DNA of 36,104 nt from Poronia punctata (Eukaryota > Ascomycota > Sordariomycetes > Xylariales > Xylariaceae). The notes under the pieces were generated by a model that had not been told where the DNA came from, ran no database searches, and was given only the letters and a program-made list of their open reading frames with translations. The stretch spans positions 11,831 to 47,934 of the forward strand of contig MU401706.1 of NCBI GenBank assembly GCA_022579005.1, in the 5' to 3' direction. Below are positions 1 to 11,365 of the stretch, piece by piece; within the stretch, counting starts at the first letter, position 1, and each line of letters opens with the position of its first letter. The position numbers were made by a program, and so were the translations under genes.

Positions 1-735
1 ATTAAAAAGGTTAAAAAGGTTAAAAAGGTTAAAAAGGTTAAAAAGGTTAAAAAGGTTAAAAAGGTTAAAAAGGTTAAAAAGGTTAAAAAGGTTAAAAAGG
101 TTAAAAAAATTAAAAAAGTTAAAAAGGTTAAAAAAGTTAAAAAAATTAAAAAGATTAAAAAAATTAAAAAGGTTAAAAAGGTTAAAAAGGTTAAAAAGGT
201 TAAAAAAGTTAAAAAAATTAAAAAGGTTAAAAGGGTTAAAAAGATTAAAAAAGTTAAAAAAATTAAAAAAGTTAAAAAAATTAAAAAGATTAAAAAAATT
301 AAAAAAGTTAAAAAGGTTAAAAAAGTTAAAAAAGTTAAAAAGGTTAAAAAGGTTAAAAAGATTAAAAAGGTTAAAAAGGTTAAAAAGGTTAAAAAGGTTA
401 AAAAGATTAAAAAAGTTAAAAAAGTTAAAAAAGTTAAAAAGGTTAAAAAAGTTAAAAAGATTAAAAAGATTAAAAAGGTTAAAAAAATTAAAAAAATTAA
501 AAAGGTTAAAAAAGTTAAAAAAATTAAAAAAGTTAAAAAAGTTAAAAAGGTTAAAAAAGTTAAAAAGGTTAAAAAAGTTAAAAAGATTAAAAAAGTTAAA
601 AAGTTAAAAAGATTAAAAAAGTTAAAAAGTTAAAAAGGTTAAAAAAGTTAAAAAGGTTAAAAAGTTTAAAAAGGTTAAAAAGGTTAAAAAGTTTAAAAAG
701 GTTAAAAAGATTAAAAAAGTTAAAAAAGTTAAAAA
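1..735. repeat. 9-bp minisatellite array with G-to-A unit variants
   Basis: About 80 tandem copies of a 9-bp unit, AAAAAGGTT, run from the window edge, so the array probably continues outside the window. Unit variants differ almost only at the GG step: GGTT, AGTT, GATT and AATT forms are interspersed. This is what C-to-T deamination on the opposite strand would give. From about 598 onwards some units lose or gain one base (AAAAAGTT, AAAAAGTTT), and the array then dissolves into general AT-rich sequence. It is not a telomere: there are no TTAGGG units. No coding potential. Confidence 0.95.
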
Positions 736-1204
736 ATTATAATTATAACCACTTATTTAAACTTTATATAATTTATTAAATAAAGTTTAAATTTTCTTAA
801 TAATATTTAAAAAAATACTTTTAAATAAAAACATTATTTATTTAAGCTTAAAAAGTATATAGATAATAATTTATTTAATACTAGCAAATTATCTTTTAAG
901 CTTATAAAAGTGTTAAAAAATAAAGGTAAATATTAATTTAACTTTTTTGGTTTAAATATAAATTAATTATAAATAAATAATGTTATTAAAGTATATATTG
1001 CTAGCTACCTATATATAAAGAAATCAGCTTCTAATAAAAAACTAAGCAAGTTAAAAATAATAAAACCATTATTTATAAATTTTAATAAAAATATATATAG
1101 TAAATAAAGTATAAAGTTTTATAAAACACAATTTTAACTTGTTTTTAATAAATAATAAAAACGGTTATAAAGTTTAAAGCAAACATTTAACTTTTAAGTA
1201 TAAT

Positions 1205-2300
1205 AAAAGCAACTTTAAACTTTTTTATAAAAAGGCTAAAGCTTATAAAGGTTTTAAAACAATTATAAAAAAGTTAATATTAAAAGATATCTTATAAATA
1301 GTAAAAGTAAAAGAGTAATTATAGTATATTTTAATATATGCTAGCTTTAAACTTAGTAAATAAGGTATAACAAGGCTATTTCTTTTTAAAGAATCTTACT
1401 TATTTTTACTTAAAATTTACCTAATAAATATATAAGAAAATAAGTGGTTTTTATAATATTTAACGCATACTTAAAAAGATTAGTATATACTAATAACTTT
1501 TATATGCGTATTTAAGCATATAAAAACGTTAATATTATAGTTTAAAGCAATCTAAGGGGTTTTATTTTATAATACAAAAATATCGCTTATTATATAAACT
1601 TTATTATAAATCCTATATTATTTAAACCTATTTTAACAAAAGGATTAAATAAAATATAAAGCTACTTAAAGGCTTTTTTTAATAGATAAATAGCTATTAA
1701 CTATATTATATATAAAACTAATATAAATAAAACAGTTTATAAAACTTAGTTTAAAGTAAAAATAAAAAGCCTTTTTATACTTTAAAAAATATGCTAATAA
1801 AATATATTAAAAAAGTTGCTTTTAAACTAAAGCTTTTTTAATAGTATTTTTAGCTTAGCTGTTTATATTTTAATATAATTTCTTTTTAATTAGCTAAGAA
1901 AGAAAGTAAATATTAAAGGACTTTAAAACTAAATCATAAAATTAATAAATTACTTTAATTATATATATATATAGGTCTTAAACGCTAAATTAATCAAGTA
2001 CTTAAAATGGCTTAATTAGCTTTTTAAACGTATTACTATACACTAGAACTTATATAATAAAGGTATTAAAAATAATGTATTAATACCTTTTATAATTAAA
2101 TAATATTTAAAGAATTTATTTAGTTGTTATTTATATAGCTTAAAGAAACCATAATTTTAAAAACGCTTTAATTATTTATATTAACAATATAAGCAGTTTT
2201 TAATAAATTAATTATTATAATCAATTTAAATAATCAATTATCTCAATTTTATAAAGTTAAAAACTACTTAATTAATAACAGATTTATTATATTTAAAATC
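1205..2300 (+). repeat. Dispersed repeat E, copy 1 (RIP-degraded)
   Basis: This segment aligns in the same orientation with 13469-14574. The offset is constant at 12,263-12,274 bases over more than 1 kb, so few indels separate the copies. Anchors are the 17-mer at 1291-1307 (again at 13555), the 16-mer at 1481-1496 (at 13745), the 19-mer at 1652 (at 13915) and matches at 2245 and 2280 (at 14519 and 14554). The length and co-linearity suggest the coding part of a transposable element. The protein is too eroded to name. The ~245-bp direct repeats that bracket copy 2 are not found at the expected distance here. Confidence 0.75.
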
Positions 2301-4267
2301 TTAGCTTTAAGTATTTATGCTTAAAATAGCCTTATTAAATAGTTAAGCTAAATACTTAAAACGCTCTATTAATATATAAAGTTTAATATAAAGGTTTTTA
2401 AAAGCTTATAAATTGAAAATAGTAAAGGTACTATATAGTTAGTAAATTAAATACTAATATATATATATATATATATTTAACTAAAAAGCTTTATATAAAT
2501 ATTTTTATATTAACTTTAACAGTAAAAAGTGCTATATTAAAACTAAAAAACAATGATTTAACTATTTTAAGTTTATATAATATAAGGTTTAAGCTATTAC
2601 TATTATTGTAAACAACAATTCTTTAAATTAAGTTTTATAGCTTAAATAAATTATTTTATTAGCTATATATATAAAGTTTAATGTTTCTTTACTAATTATA
2701 TAATTTATATTAAAAGCATAAAACTTTTAAAAGAATTAGACATTTAATAAAGAGCTTAATAAACAAAAAAGCAACTATTAAACTACTAATTATACATTTT
2801 TTATAAATTCTTTAAATAAATTGTTAATCTTTAACCTTAAGCTTTAAAATTTCAACTTTTATATAAATTAACATAAATATAAAGGTTTTTAATACTTTTA
2901 AAATATAATTTGCAACGTAAATGATCAATATAATATAATAAATATAATGAATTATAAACTTATTAAAACTTAGAATTTAGTATTAATTTAAATTTCTAAC
3001 TATATTTTATAACTTTATATTTACTTTTTAATGCTATAATGCTTATAAAAGTCAACAAACTGCCAGCCTTAATTAGCATTATAATGCTTTTTGCTTTATA
3101 TTTATAAAGACTAAGCAAAACCATTTAAAAATAGATTTTATAATAATTATTTAACTGACTTAGCTTACCTTTATATAAAACCATTAGCTTTAAGCTAATA
3201 GGCGTAGATTAAAATAAATAAATAAATAAAGTATTAAAAAGATTGGTTTAATATTAAATACTTATATACCTTTAAACTTATATATAGTATTCTAGTAAAC
3301 AAAAGTTAAATAGGCTAAAGTATTAAAGCGTCTTTTATATTACTTTAATAGCGCTTTTAAAAAATCAATAACAAAAATAGCTTATGTAGTTATTTTATTA
3401 TATAGGGCTATAAAACCTTTGTTTTTTATTAAGGCAAGCTTTTATGTACTTTTATAATTATAACAATGTTGTAGGTTATTTATTAATAAGTAAGCTTATT
3501 AAATAAGCTTTTTATAAACGTTAATATACTTATAGCTAAAGATTGATAAGGTTTAAGCAATAAGTAAATATATATTTATAAGTTTAATAAAACAATCTAT
3601 TATTTAAAGTATAAAGTAGAATTAATTATATAAAGAAATTAATAACTTATTATTGTATAATAATATATATGCGTTTTTACTAGTAAGCAAATCTTTTATA
3701 AGCTTTATAGCTATTATAGCTAAGTTAAAGTTTAAAAAACGTTAATATTATAAATATATTTCTTAATTAAATACGTTATAAAAAGTATATAAAAAATTGC
3801 TTTATAATCATAAAAGGTTTAGCTTTATTTTAAAGCCTTTTAAAGCGCTTTATAGTTTATAAAAGTTAATATCTTTTTAGTAAAGAAAGCGTATATTAAT
3901 ATTTAAAAGGTTTAAATTTAAGCTAGTGCTTTATAAGCTATATTACTATAAGAATAAGGTTTTTATAATAATTTATATTATTAATCTTATAGTTTTATAT
4001 ATAATGCTTTATAATGCAAACGCTTTTAAAAGCAGTAAATAAATAAAAAAGCTATTAACTAATAAAAGGCTATAATTTATAGTATTTTATAATTATAAAA
4101 ATTATATATAATTATTTATAAAGCTTAATTTATCTATTTTAGTGTAAAAGAATTAAATAACGTTTTTTATAAATTTTACTTGATTTTAAAAAACATATTA
4201 CTTTTAATAAAGCTATATTTATATTATATAAAATAATTTTTATTAAACATAATATAACTTTTATTAC

Positions 4268-4332
4268 TTTATAACTTTTATAACTTTATAACTTTTATAA
4301 CTTTATAACTTTTATAACTTTATAACTTTTAT
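4268..4332. repeat. 17-bp tandem repeat, about four units
   Basis: The unit TTTATAACTTTTATAAC is repeated nearly perfectly about 3.8 times. The unit is itself an imperfect doubling of an 8/9-bp TTTATAAC(T) word. It lies inside RIP-degraded DNA with no nearby gene. It is probably a replication-slippage product. Confidence 0.85.
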
Positions 4333-4724
4333 ATTTTAATAATGTATTTTTGATTATTTACTAAGCTATTACTAATAAAGTAGTAATTATTATTATATAA
4401 ATTTATCCTTTACTTTATAATATAGAGAAGAAATAAGCTTAATATACTAAGCAACTTATTATTTATAATAAGGTTATTAAATAAAAAAGCTTAAAAGCTT
4501 TTATTATAACTATTATATAAAATAAACCTAAAAGTTAATTAGCTAATAAATAAAATATTATTATTATATTTACTATTAAAGCAAATCTTATAAGTTTAAG
4601 CTAAGCTATAATAAGGCTATATTTATAAGTTAGCTTATATATAAGCTTAGTATTAATTTAATAATATAGTATACTTTTATATAATATAATAATAAATAAA
4701 TTATTAAATTAGTTATAAAAATAT

Positions 4725-4992
4725 AGCTATTTATAGCATACTTATAAGCACACATTTTGTAGGGTTAATTAGTACGTATATTAGGAGAGCGTAAGCTTTG
4801 CAGCTAGCTAGTAAAAAAGGTACGTAGTAGGCCTAATAAAATAAGGTTTTATTAATAGGCCTAGCTAGTATTTTATAGGTTAGCGTTATATAGCTATATT
4901 AATAGCAAAGCTTTTATTAAGCTTAATTAATATAATTGCAGCTAAGTAAAAATTATAGTATATAAGCAGATTGCTAGCTAGCTAGCAGCTGC
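4725..4992. repeat. Repeat D copy 1 (left terminus, less mutated)
   Basis: It aligns gap-free over 268 bp with 5238-5505. By hand count about 41 positions differ, and all but one are transitions. At most differing sites this copy keeps G or C where the second copy has A or T. A few sites go the other way, so both copies were mutated independently. Confidence 0.9.
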
Positions 4993-5145
4993 CTTGCTAG
5001 AAAAAAAAGAAAAACTTAAAATAAAAAACTAAAAAATAAAAATGTATAGCTATTTTAGCTTATTTAAGCTTTTTTTATTTTTAAAAACTTTTTTTTTTTT
5101 AGTAATATATAACGCTGGCTAGTTAAAATAAAAATAGTAAGTAAG

Positions 5146-5243
5146 TTAATTTTAACTTGCTAGCGCTATAAAATATATATAAAAAGTATAGTATAAAAAG
5201 TAAAGTTATAAGTAAAGCTTTATAAGCTTATAAACTAAGCTAT
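5146..5243. repeat. Repeat B copy 1 (right terminus)
   Basis: It matches 10963-11060 over 98 bp without gaps. About eight differences are visible, all transitions, with this copy mostly in the A/T state. It ends at AGCTAT, where repeat D copy 2 begins with a 6-bp overlap. Confidence 0.85.
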
Positions 5244-5505
5244 TTATAATATATTTATAAGTATATATTTTATAAAGTTAATTAGTATATATATTAAAAG
5301 AATATAAGCTTTATAGCTAGCTAGCAAAAAAAGTGCATAATAAGCTTAATAAAATAAAGTTTTATTAATAAGCTTAGCTTATATTTTATAAGTTAATATT
5401 ATATAGCTATATTAATAGCAAAGCTTTTATTAAGCTTAATTAATATAGCTATAGCTAAGTAAAAATTATAATATATAAGCAAATTGCTAGCTAGCTAGTA
5501 GCTGC
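5238..5505. repeat. Repeat D copy 2 (left terminus, more mutated)
   Basis: Partner of 4725-4992 at identical length. It carries A or T at roughly nine in ten of the differing sites, including changes on both strands (for example CG to TA, and GGG to AAG). This is the expected outcome of heavier RIP on this copy. Confidence 0.9.
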
Positions 5506-8500
5506 TTATATTTATGCTTTAATTATATTTAAATTAAATTTTTAGTAAAATATATTAGTATAAAGTTATTAACTTTTAAAAGTAATAAAAAGTATAAAGC
5601 ATAAATAAGTTTTAAATTAAAATAAAAAAAGTATAAGTTTTATAATAAGTAGTTATTGCTTTTAAAATAAAAGTAGCTAAAGCTTAGCAATAAAAAGTAA
5701 TATAATATTAATAAGCGCTAATAATAGCATACTATTTAAAAAAGTAGTAAAAGTTAATAAAAAATAAGTATAAAAAAAAGCTTTTTTTTTAAGTTATTTA
5801 ATTCTTTTTTTTTTTTATATTACTTTTTTTTAAAATAAGTTTTTTTACTTTTTTTATAATATAATAGTAAGCTTTTAGCAATACTTTAACGCTTTAAGTA
5901 GCTAAAGTTAAAGCTAGCTTAGTTTTAGTTTTTTTACTTTTTATTATTAAATTATATTAAAGTAAGTTTTTTAAAAATTATTAAAGTATAAGTTAGCAAA
6001 GTATTATTAATGCTTTATAAAAGCAACGTTTTAACTAGTATGCTTAAAGTAAAAAAAATAGCTTTAGCGCTTATAAATCTTAAGTACTTTAAATATAATA
6101 GTAAGTAAAAACGCTATTTTTATAACTTAATAATAAGCTTTTAATAAGTTATAAATTAAAACTTATTATTTTTTAAAAAGTAAAATATACTTTATAAAAA
6201 TTGCTTTAATTTTATTACTTAAATAAATAAAAATTAAATTTTTATAAAGCAGCGCTAATATTATAGCGTACTACTAATAGCTTATAAAATTATAATAGTT
6301 TTTATATTATAAACTATGCTTTAAAAACTAATAAGTATATTTAATATATTAAGTTTTATAAAAAATATAAAGATAGTAGCTATTATATTATAAGTAAAAT
6401 TAAAAAAATGTAATATATTATTATTATACTAACGTTTTAATAACTTTTTATTAAATGCTATAATATTTAAAAAAAGTTTAATATATAGTTTATAGTATAT
6501 AAAGCTATTTAACTTTTAAATAGTTTAAAGTAAAAACTTGCTTTTTATAAAATAAGCTATAAGTGCTTTTTTAGCAATTTAGCTATAGGTTGCTAATATA
6601 TTATAAAAATTAATATTTTTTAAAAGCTTTTTAAAAAAAAGTTAAAAATGCTTATAAGTAAAAAAAAAAGCATATAAAGCTAAAGCTGCTGCTTAAGGTA
6701 AAAAGTTAATAAAAGTTAAAAAAAAAAAGGCTAAGAAGTAGTTTTTATAAGTTAGTAGTAAGTTAATAATAAGTTATTATTATATTATTTATACTTTATA
6801 AAAATTTTAAGTTATTAAACTTATTATTTGCTTAAAATATAAAATATATTTTAATATATACAATTATTATAAGCTAGTAATGCTTTATTTATAATTTATA
6901 AAAAATTTAATTACTTAAGTAAAGTAAAGTATATAGTATTATAAGTAAACTATATTAACTATTAAGTGCTAAAGCTTATAGTAAACTTATTTTAAAGCTT
7001 AAAAAAGTTTAAAAATAATGCTTTATAATAGCGTTTAAATATATTTAATAATTACTTATTAAGTAGTTTTATTTTAGCGCTTATTAAGCTTATATTATAA
7101 GCATACTATGCTGCTTTTTTATAAAAGCTATATTTAGTATAAGTTTTTAATAAAATATTAAAGTTAACTAGGTATTTAGTTAAAATAGCTAAAGCTTTTT
7201 AATATAAAAACGCGCTAGCTTTAAGCTAAAAAAAAAGTAAAAAGCTAGCAATATAAATTAAAAATAAAGTTTAACTAAGCAAAGTTTTTATATACTTAAT
7301 TAAGCAAGCTGCTAGCTTAGTTATATAAATTATAATATTTATGCTATTTTAATTATAATTTATTTTTAAAATATTAAAAAAAATATAAAAATAGTTAGCT
7401 TAAAGCAAAAAGTTAATATATTTTTATATTAAGCTAAGTTTTATAAAATAGTAAGTATTTAAAATATTATAGTTAAAATAAGTAACTTTACTAAAGTATA
7501 AAAAGCTATATTAAGCTAGCAAAAATGCTATATTAGCAATATAAGTATTTTTTAAGTTTTTACTTATATAAGCTTATATAAATAGTAATTATATTAATAG
7601 CTAAGCTAAAATTAGCTGCTTTTTTTTACTACATATAAAGTAAAAAAAAAAGTATATTACTTTTTATATTAAATAGTAAATATATAAGCTATTAAAAACT
7701 ATTTAATTAAGTATTAAGTTAATATAAATTGCTTATAGTTTAAATAAGTAAAATAAAAGTATTAACTTTTAAATATAAGTTATTAATTATTTATAAGTAT
7801 AGTTAAAAATATAGCAAGTAAAAACCTTTTTTTAAGCAAGCTAAAACTAAAAGCTATAAAAGCTATATTATTATTTAAATTAGCTTATTGCTAATTTGTA
7901 CTTTTATTAAATAAACTTTGCTATATTAGCTTAAAATAAACAAACGTAGTTTAAATTTATTATTAAGCTTGCTATATGCTTAAAAAAGCGCTTAAAAAAG
8001 TACTTTTTAAAAAAAGCTGCTAAGTAAAATATAAGTTAATTAATATTTAAGTATTAAACTATAAAAAAGCGTTTGCTAAGCTATTATTAGCTAAAAAAAC
8101 GTAGTAAATATATAATAAAATATTTAATATTGCTATTATTATTAGTACTTTATAAAATAAAGCTAAAAAAAGCAAGTTTTATATTAAAGCATTAATAATG
8201 CTAGCTTAAGCTATTATATTATTAATATAAATAATTATAATATTTAATTACTAGATTATATGCTATAAAGCAAAAGCAATTATAATTATGTTAATTTTAG
8301 CTATATTTATATATATAGTTATTTTAAAGCTATTTTAATAATGCTAGTATACTTAATATAAACTAATTAGCAAGGCTATATACTAGTTTAATTATACTAA
8401 GCTAGCTTAGTATTAAAAGCTGCTTAAGCTATAGCTTAAAGTATTAATAAATAAGTAAAACGTTAAGTAATTATTTATTAAAAGCATAAAAAACTTATTA

Positions 8501-10962
8501 AATATTTTAATTAAGTTTTTTTATTATTTAAAGTTTGCTTATGCTGCTAAAAGTAAAGCGCATAGCTAATAGCTTTAAAAAAGTTATAATAACTATTATA
8601 AGTTAACTAAAAAAGCTTTTTTAATAAATATAACTAATAAGTAAAAAAGAAAGTAGCTTATTAAAAACTTAAGCTTATTTTTTATAATTAAAAGTTATAA
8701 TAAAGTAGAAAATATTAAGTAGTTTATTTTTTAAAGCTTTATATTTAATAAAAGCATAGTTATTAATATAAAATTAATTATAATACTAAATATTTTAATA
8801 TAAGTACTTTTAATATTTTTTTTATTATTAAAAAAAAGGCTAAAAGCTTAAGCAAAAAAAAAGTATATATTATATACTTTAAACATATAGCGCACTATTA
8901 ACTTTAAAATAATAAAAATAAAGTTATTAAAGTAATATATAATACTAAGTTAAAGTAGTAAAGTTTATAATATTTAATAAAAGTTTTTTATAAAAAAGTT
9001 AAATAAAAAAAAGCTAAATAAAGCTTAAAAAGTAAATAGTTTTTAGTATAAAAACGTTTTTTTTATTAAAAAGTAAGTAGCTAATATTATAATAATATAA
9101 CTAATATAAGTTAAAAAGCATTTTTTAAATTTTTTTTAATAAAATATATTTTATAGCTAGCTTATTAAACTAAGTTAAAAATGTTTATAATTATAATATA
9201 CTTTAATATGCTATATTTAGCTAAAATATAATTATTAATTAATTATTTATTAAAATAAAAAAAGTAATATATATGCTAATAACTTTTATTAAACTTAAAA
9301 ACTAAGCTAAGTAGTAAAATTAAAAGCTTTATATAAAATAAAACTTTTATAATTTTTTTAAAAGCTAAGTTTATAATAATTTGCTACTTAATAACTATAT
9401 AGTTATTATTTATAAAATAAAGGTTTTTTAACTAAACTAGTTTTAAAAATAATATTAAGCTAAGCAAGGCTTTAAAATGCAAAATTTTGCTTACTATTAG
9501 TTTTAAGTTACTAAAGTACTAAAAAAAGCTAAGCTTTTAAGCGTATATATTTAAAAGCAAAAAAAAGTTAATTAATAAAAAGCTTTTTAAATTAAAAGTA
9601 AAAAAAAAAAAAGTTATATTATATACTAATTAAGCTAGTATAAAGTATAGTTTGTTAATTTAGCTTATAACGCTTTAGCCTTTTTAAAAAAAGCGCTTTT
9701 AAATTAAAAGCAGCTTTAGTTTTAAATTATTAATATTTAAAAGTTAGCTAAAAAATAATTAGTTTTTAGCTACGTTATTTTAATTTTTTTTAAAGTAAGC
9801 AAAGGCTTTATATAATTTAAACTTATAATAACTATAAATATAAAAATAGCAATAGCATATTTTTATTAAGTTATATTTACTTTTATTTTATTAAATATAA
9901 GTATTATAGCTTAATAATAAGCTATTAAAAGTAGTACTTAATTAAAATAATTATTTTAGCGTATATAGTAAAAAAAACTATTACTTTAAACTAATATTTT
10001 GCTTTACTTAAAAATTTATATTATAAAAGCTTATATTAATAAACTTTATTTATATTGTTATAAATATAATAATAGCTTAAAGTTTATATATTATTAATAG
10101 CTTAAAAATATATTAGCTAAAGTTATTTATTATTTAAATAACTTTAAAATGCTTTATAAAAAAGTAAGTATATATTACTATATAAGTTATAAAGTAATAT
10201 ATTTAAATACTAATATTTATGCTATAAGCTTTAAGTTTTGCTATTAAAGCAACTATTATAACTATGCTTATTTACTAGTTAATATATAGTTAAAATATTA
10301 AAAGTACATTATATGCTTTAACTTAAAGCTTAATTAAGTTAGCTATATTAAGTTTATTTTAATAAATATTTTAAATATATTTAAAATTAATACTAAAAAA
10401 CTTTTTTATAATTATAATAATAATAAAAAAGTATTTATAAATCTTATTAAATAACTAATTAAAGCTAAGTTAGTTTTAAGCTTATAATATACTTAAAGTA
10501 TAAGTTAATATTGCTAACTACGCTTTTTTAGCTTTAAGTTGCTTAAAGCGCTTAAAGCAGCAAATATAAACTAAATATTTATAGTGCTTTAAGTTTTTAT
10601 TTACTTAAGCTAAAGCTTTAGCTAAGTTAGCTATTATATGCTTTGCTAGTATATTAAGCACTTTAAGCTAAGTTAATAGTTTAACTAAGCTTAAAATAAC
10701 TAATAGCTAAAAACTGCTTATAAAAATATTATTATTTATAAGCTATAATAGCTTAGTTTAAGCCCTTTAGCTTAATTAGCTTTTAATTTACTAAATAAAG
10801 TTAATATTTTTATATAAATTTTTTATAAACTATTTAGTTTTTATAAATTTTATAGCAGCTATTATAATAAGTAATAAAGCTATAAAAAAAAGTAGGTAAA
10901 CTTAAAAAAGTAATAATTTAATATATAATATAACGTTATTACGTTAACATATTACTTTTAAA

Positions 10963-11060
10963 TTAATTTTAACCTGCTAGCGCTATAAAATATATATAAA
11001 AAATATAGTATAAAAAGTAAGGTTATAAGTAAGGCCTTGCAAGCTTATAAACTAAGCTAT
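10963..11060. repeat. Repeat B copy 2 (right terminus)
   Basis: Partner of 5146-5243. It keeps more G/C (for example AGGCCTTGCAAGC where the other copy has AAGCTTTATAAGC). Similarity stops sharply after ACTAAGCTAT, which marks a probable element edge. Confidence 0.85.
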
Positions 11061-11120
11061 AGTAAATATAAAAGTATAGTATATAAATATATATAATTAC
11101 TTGCTATATTAAAAAGTAAT

Positions 11121-11365
11121 TCATAAAACGGTTTTAATATACTTGCAAATAAGGTCTTTTATACGCTTAAATAGGTTATAAACAATAAGGTTATTTAAAG
11201 CCAGGTTAATTAATTATTAATATATAGTAGATTAAATAAAGTCTTTTTATAATTTATAAAGTTTAAAATTTAGTTAAATAGAACTTTTATATACTACTAG
11301 ATTTTAGCTAGCCTTTTTAGTATTTATATTATTTAATACTTTAAAATTTCAACTTTATACTATAC
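11121..11365. repeat. Direct repeat C, left copy (LTR-like)
   Basis: It aligns with 14700-14946 over nearly its whole length with few indels. Differences are a mixture, mostly transitions, with this copy keeping slightly more G/C in its first half. Confidence 0.8.

Larger units (their letters stand above)
736..4724. other. AT-rich RIP-degraded repeat block, no intact gene
   Basis: About 4 kb of sequence that is roughly 80-85% A+T, with stop codons in all frames and no ORF of useful length. It contains one copy of a ~1.1-kb dispersed repeat (1205-2300) and a 17-bp tandem array (4268-4332), listed separately. The remainder looks like transposon debris, but I could not assign a family. There is no sign of a promoter or exon. 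Confidence 0.8.
4725..5243. mobile_element. 519-bp short element sharing both termini with the adjacent 5.8-kb element
   Basis: The first 268 bp (4725-4992) repeat at 5238-5505 at exactly the same length. The last 98 bp (5146-5243) repeat at 10963-11060, also at equal length. The middle (4993-5145) is unrelated, as far as I can see, to the sequence next to those termini in the long copy. Start and end both carry AGCTAT, which could be a target-site duplication shared with the neighbour. The arrangement suggests a non-autonomous, internally deleted or replaced relative of the long element, inserted head-to-tail. This copy is the less mutated of the two at its left end. Class is unknown; an LTR-derived structure is an alternative. 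Confidence 0.55.
5238..11060. mobile_element. About 5.8-kb RIP-degraded transposable element of unknown family
   Basis: The boundaries come from terminal sequence shared with the 519-bp element to its left: a 268-bp left end (5238-5505) and a 98-bp right end (10963-11060). The two elements meet at AGCTAT (5238-5243). The interior is AT-rich with stops in every frame. Residual G/C is mostly in AGCT/GCTA-type words, as in the rest of the AT blocks. I found no convincing reverse transcriptase, integrase or transposase motif on the + strand, and I could not search the - strand exhaustively. Its size fits an LTR or LINE-type element, but the class remains open. Confidence 0.5.

Noticed and set aside
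1..735. Telomeric repeat or CRISPR-like array at the window start
   Set aside because: Units are 9 bp, contiguous, without spacers, and unlike TTAGGG or known variant telomere units; a simple minisatellite explains it.
9272..9290. Possible reverse transcriptase motif (YANNFY) in the 5.8-kb left element
   Set aside because: Flanking codons do not resemble the preceding or following conserved blocks of LINE, Gypsy or Copia reverse transcriptases; a short chance match in AT-rich sequence.
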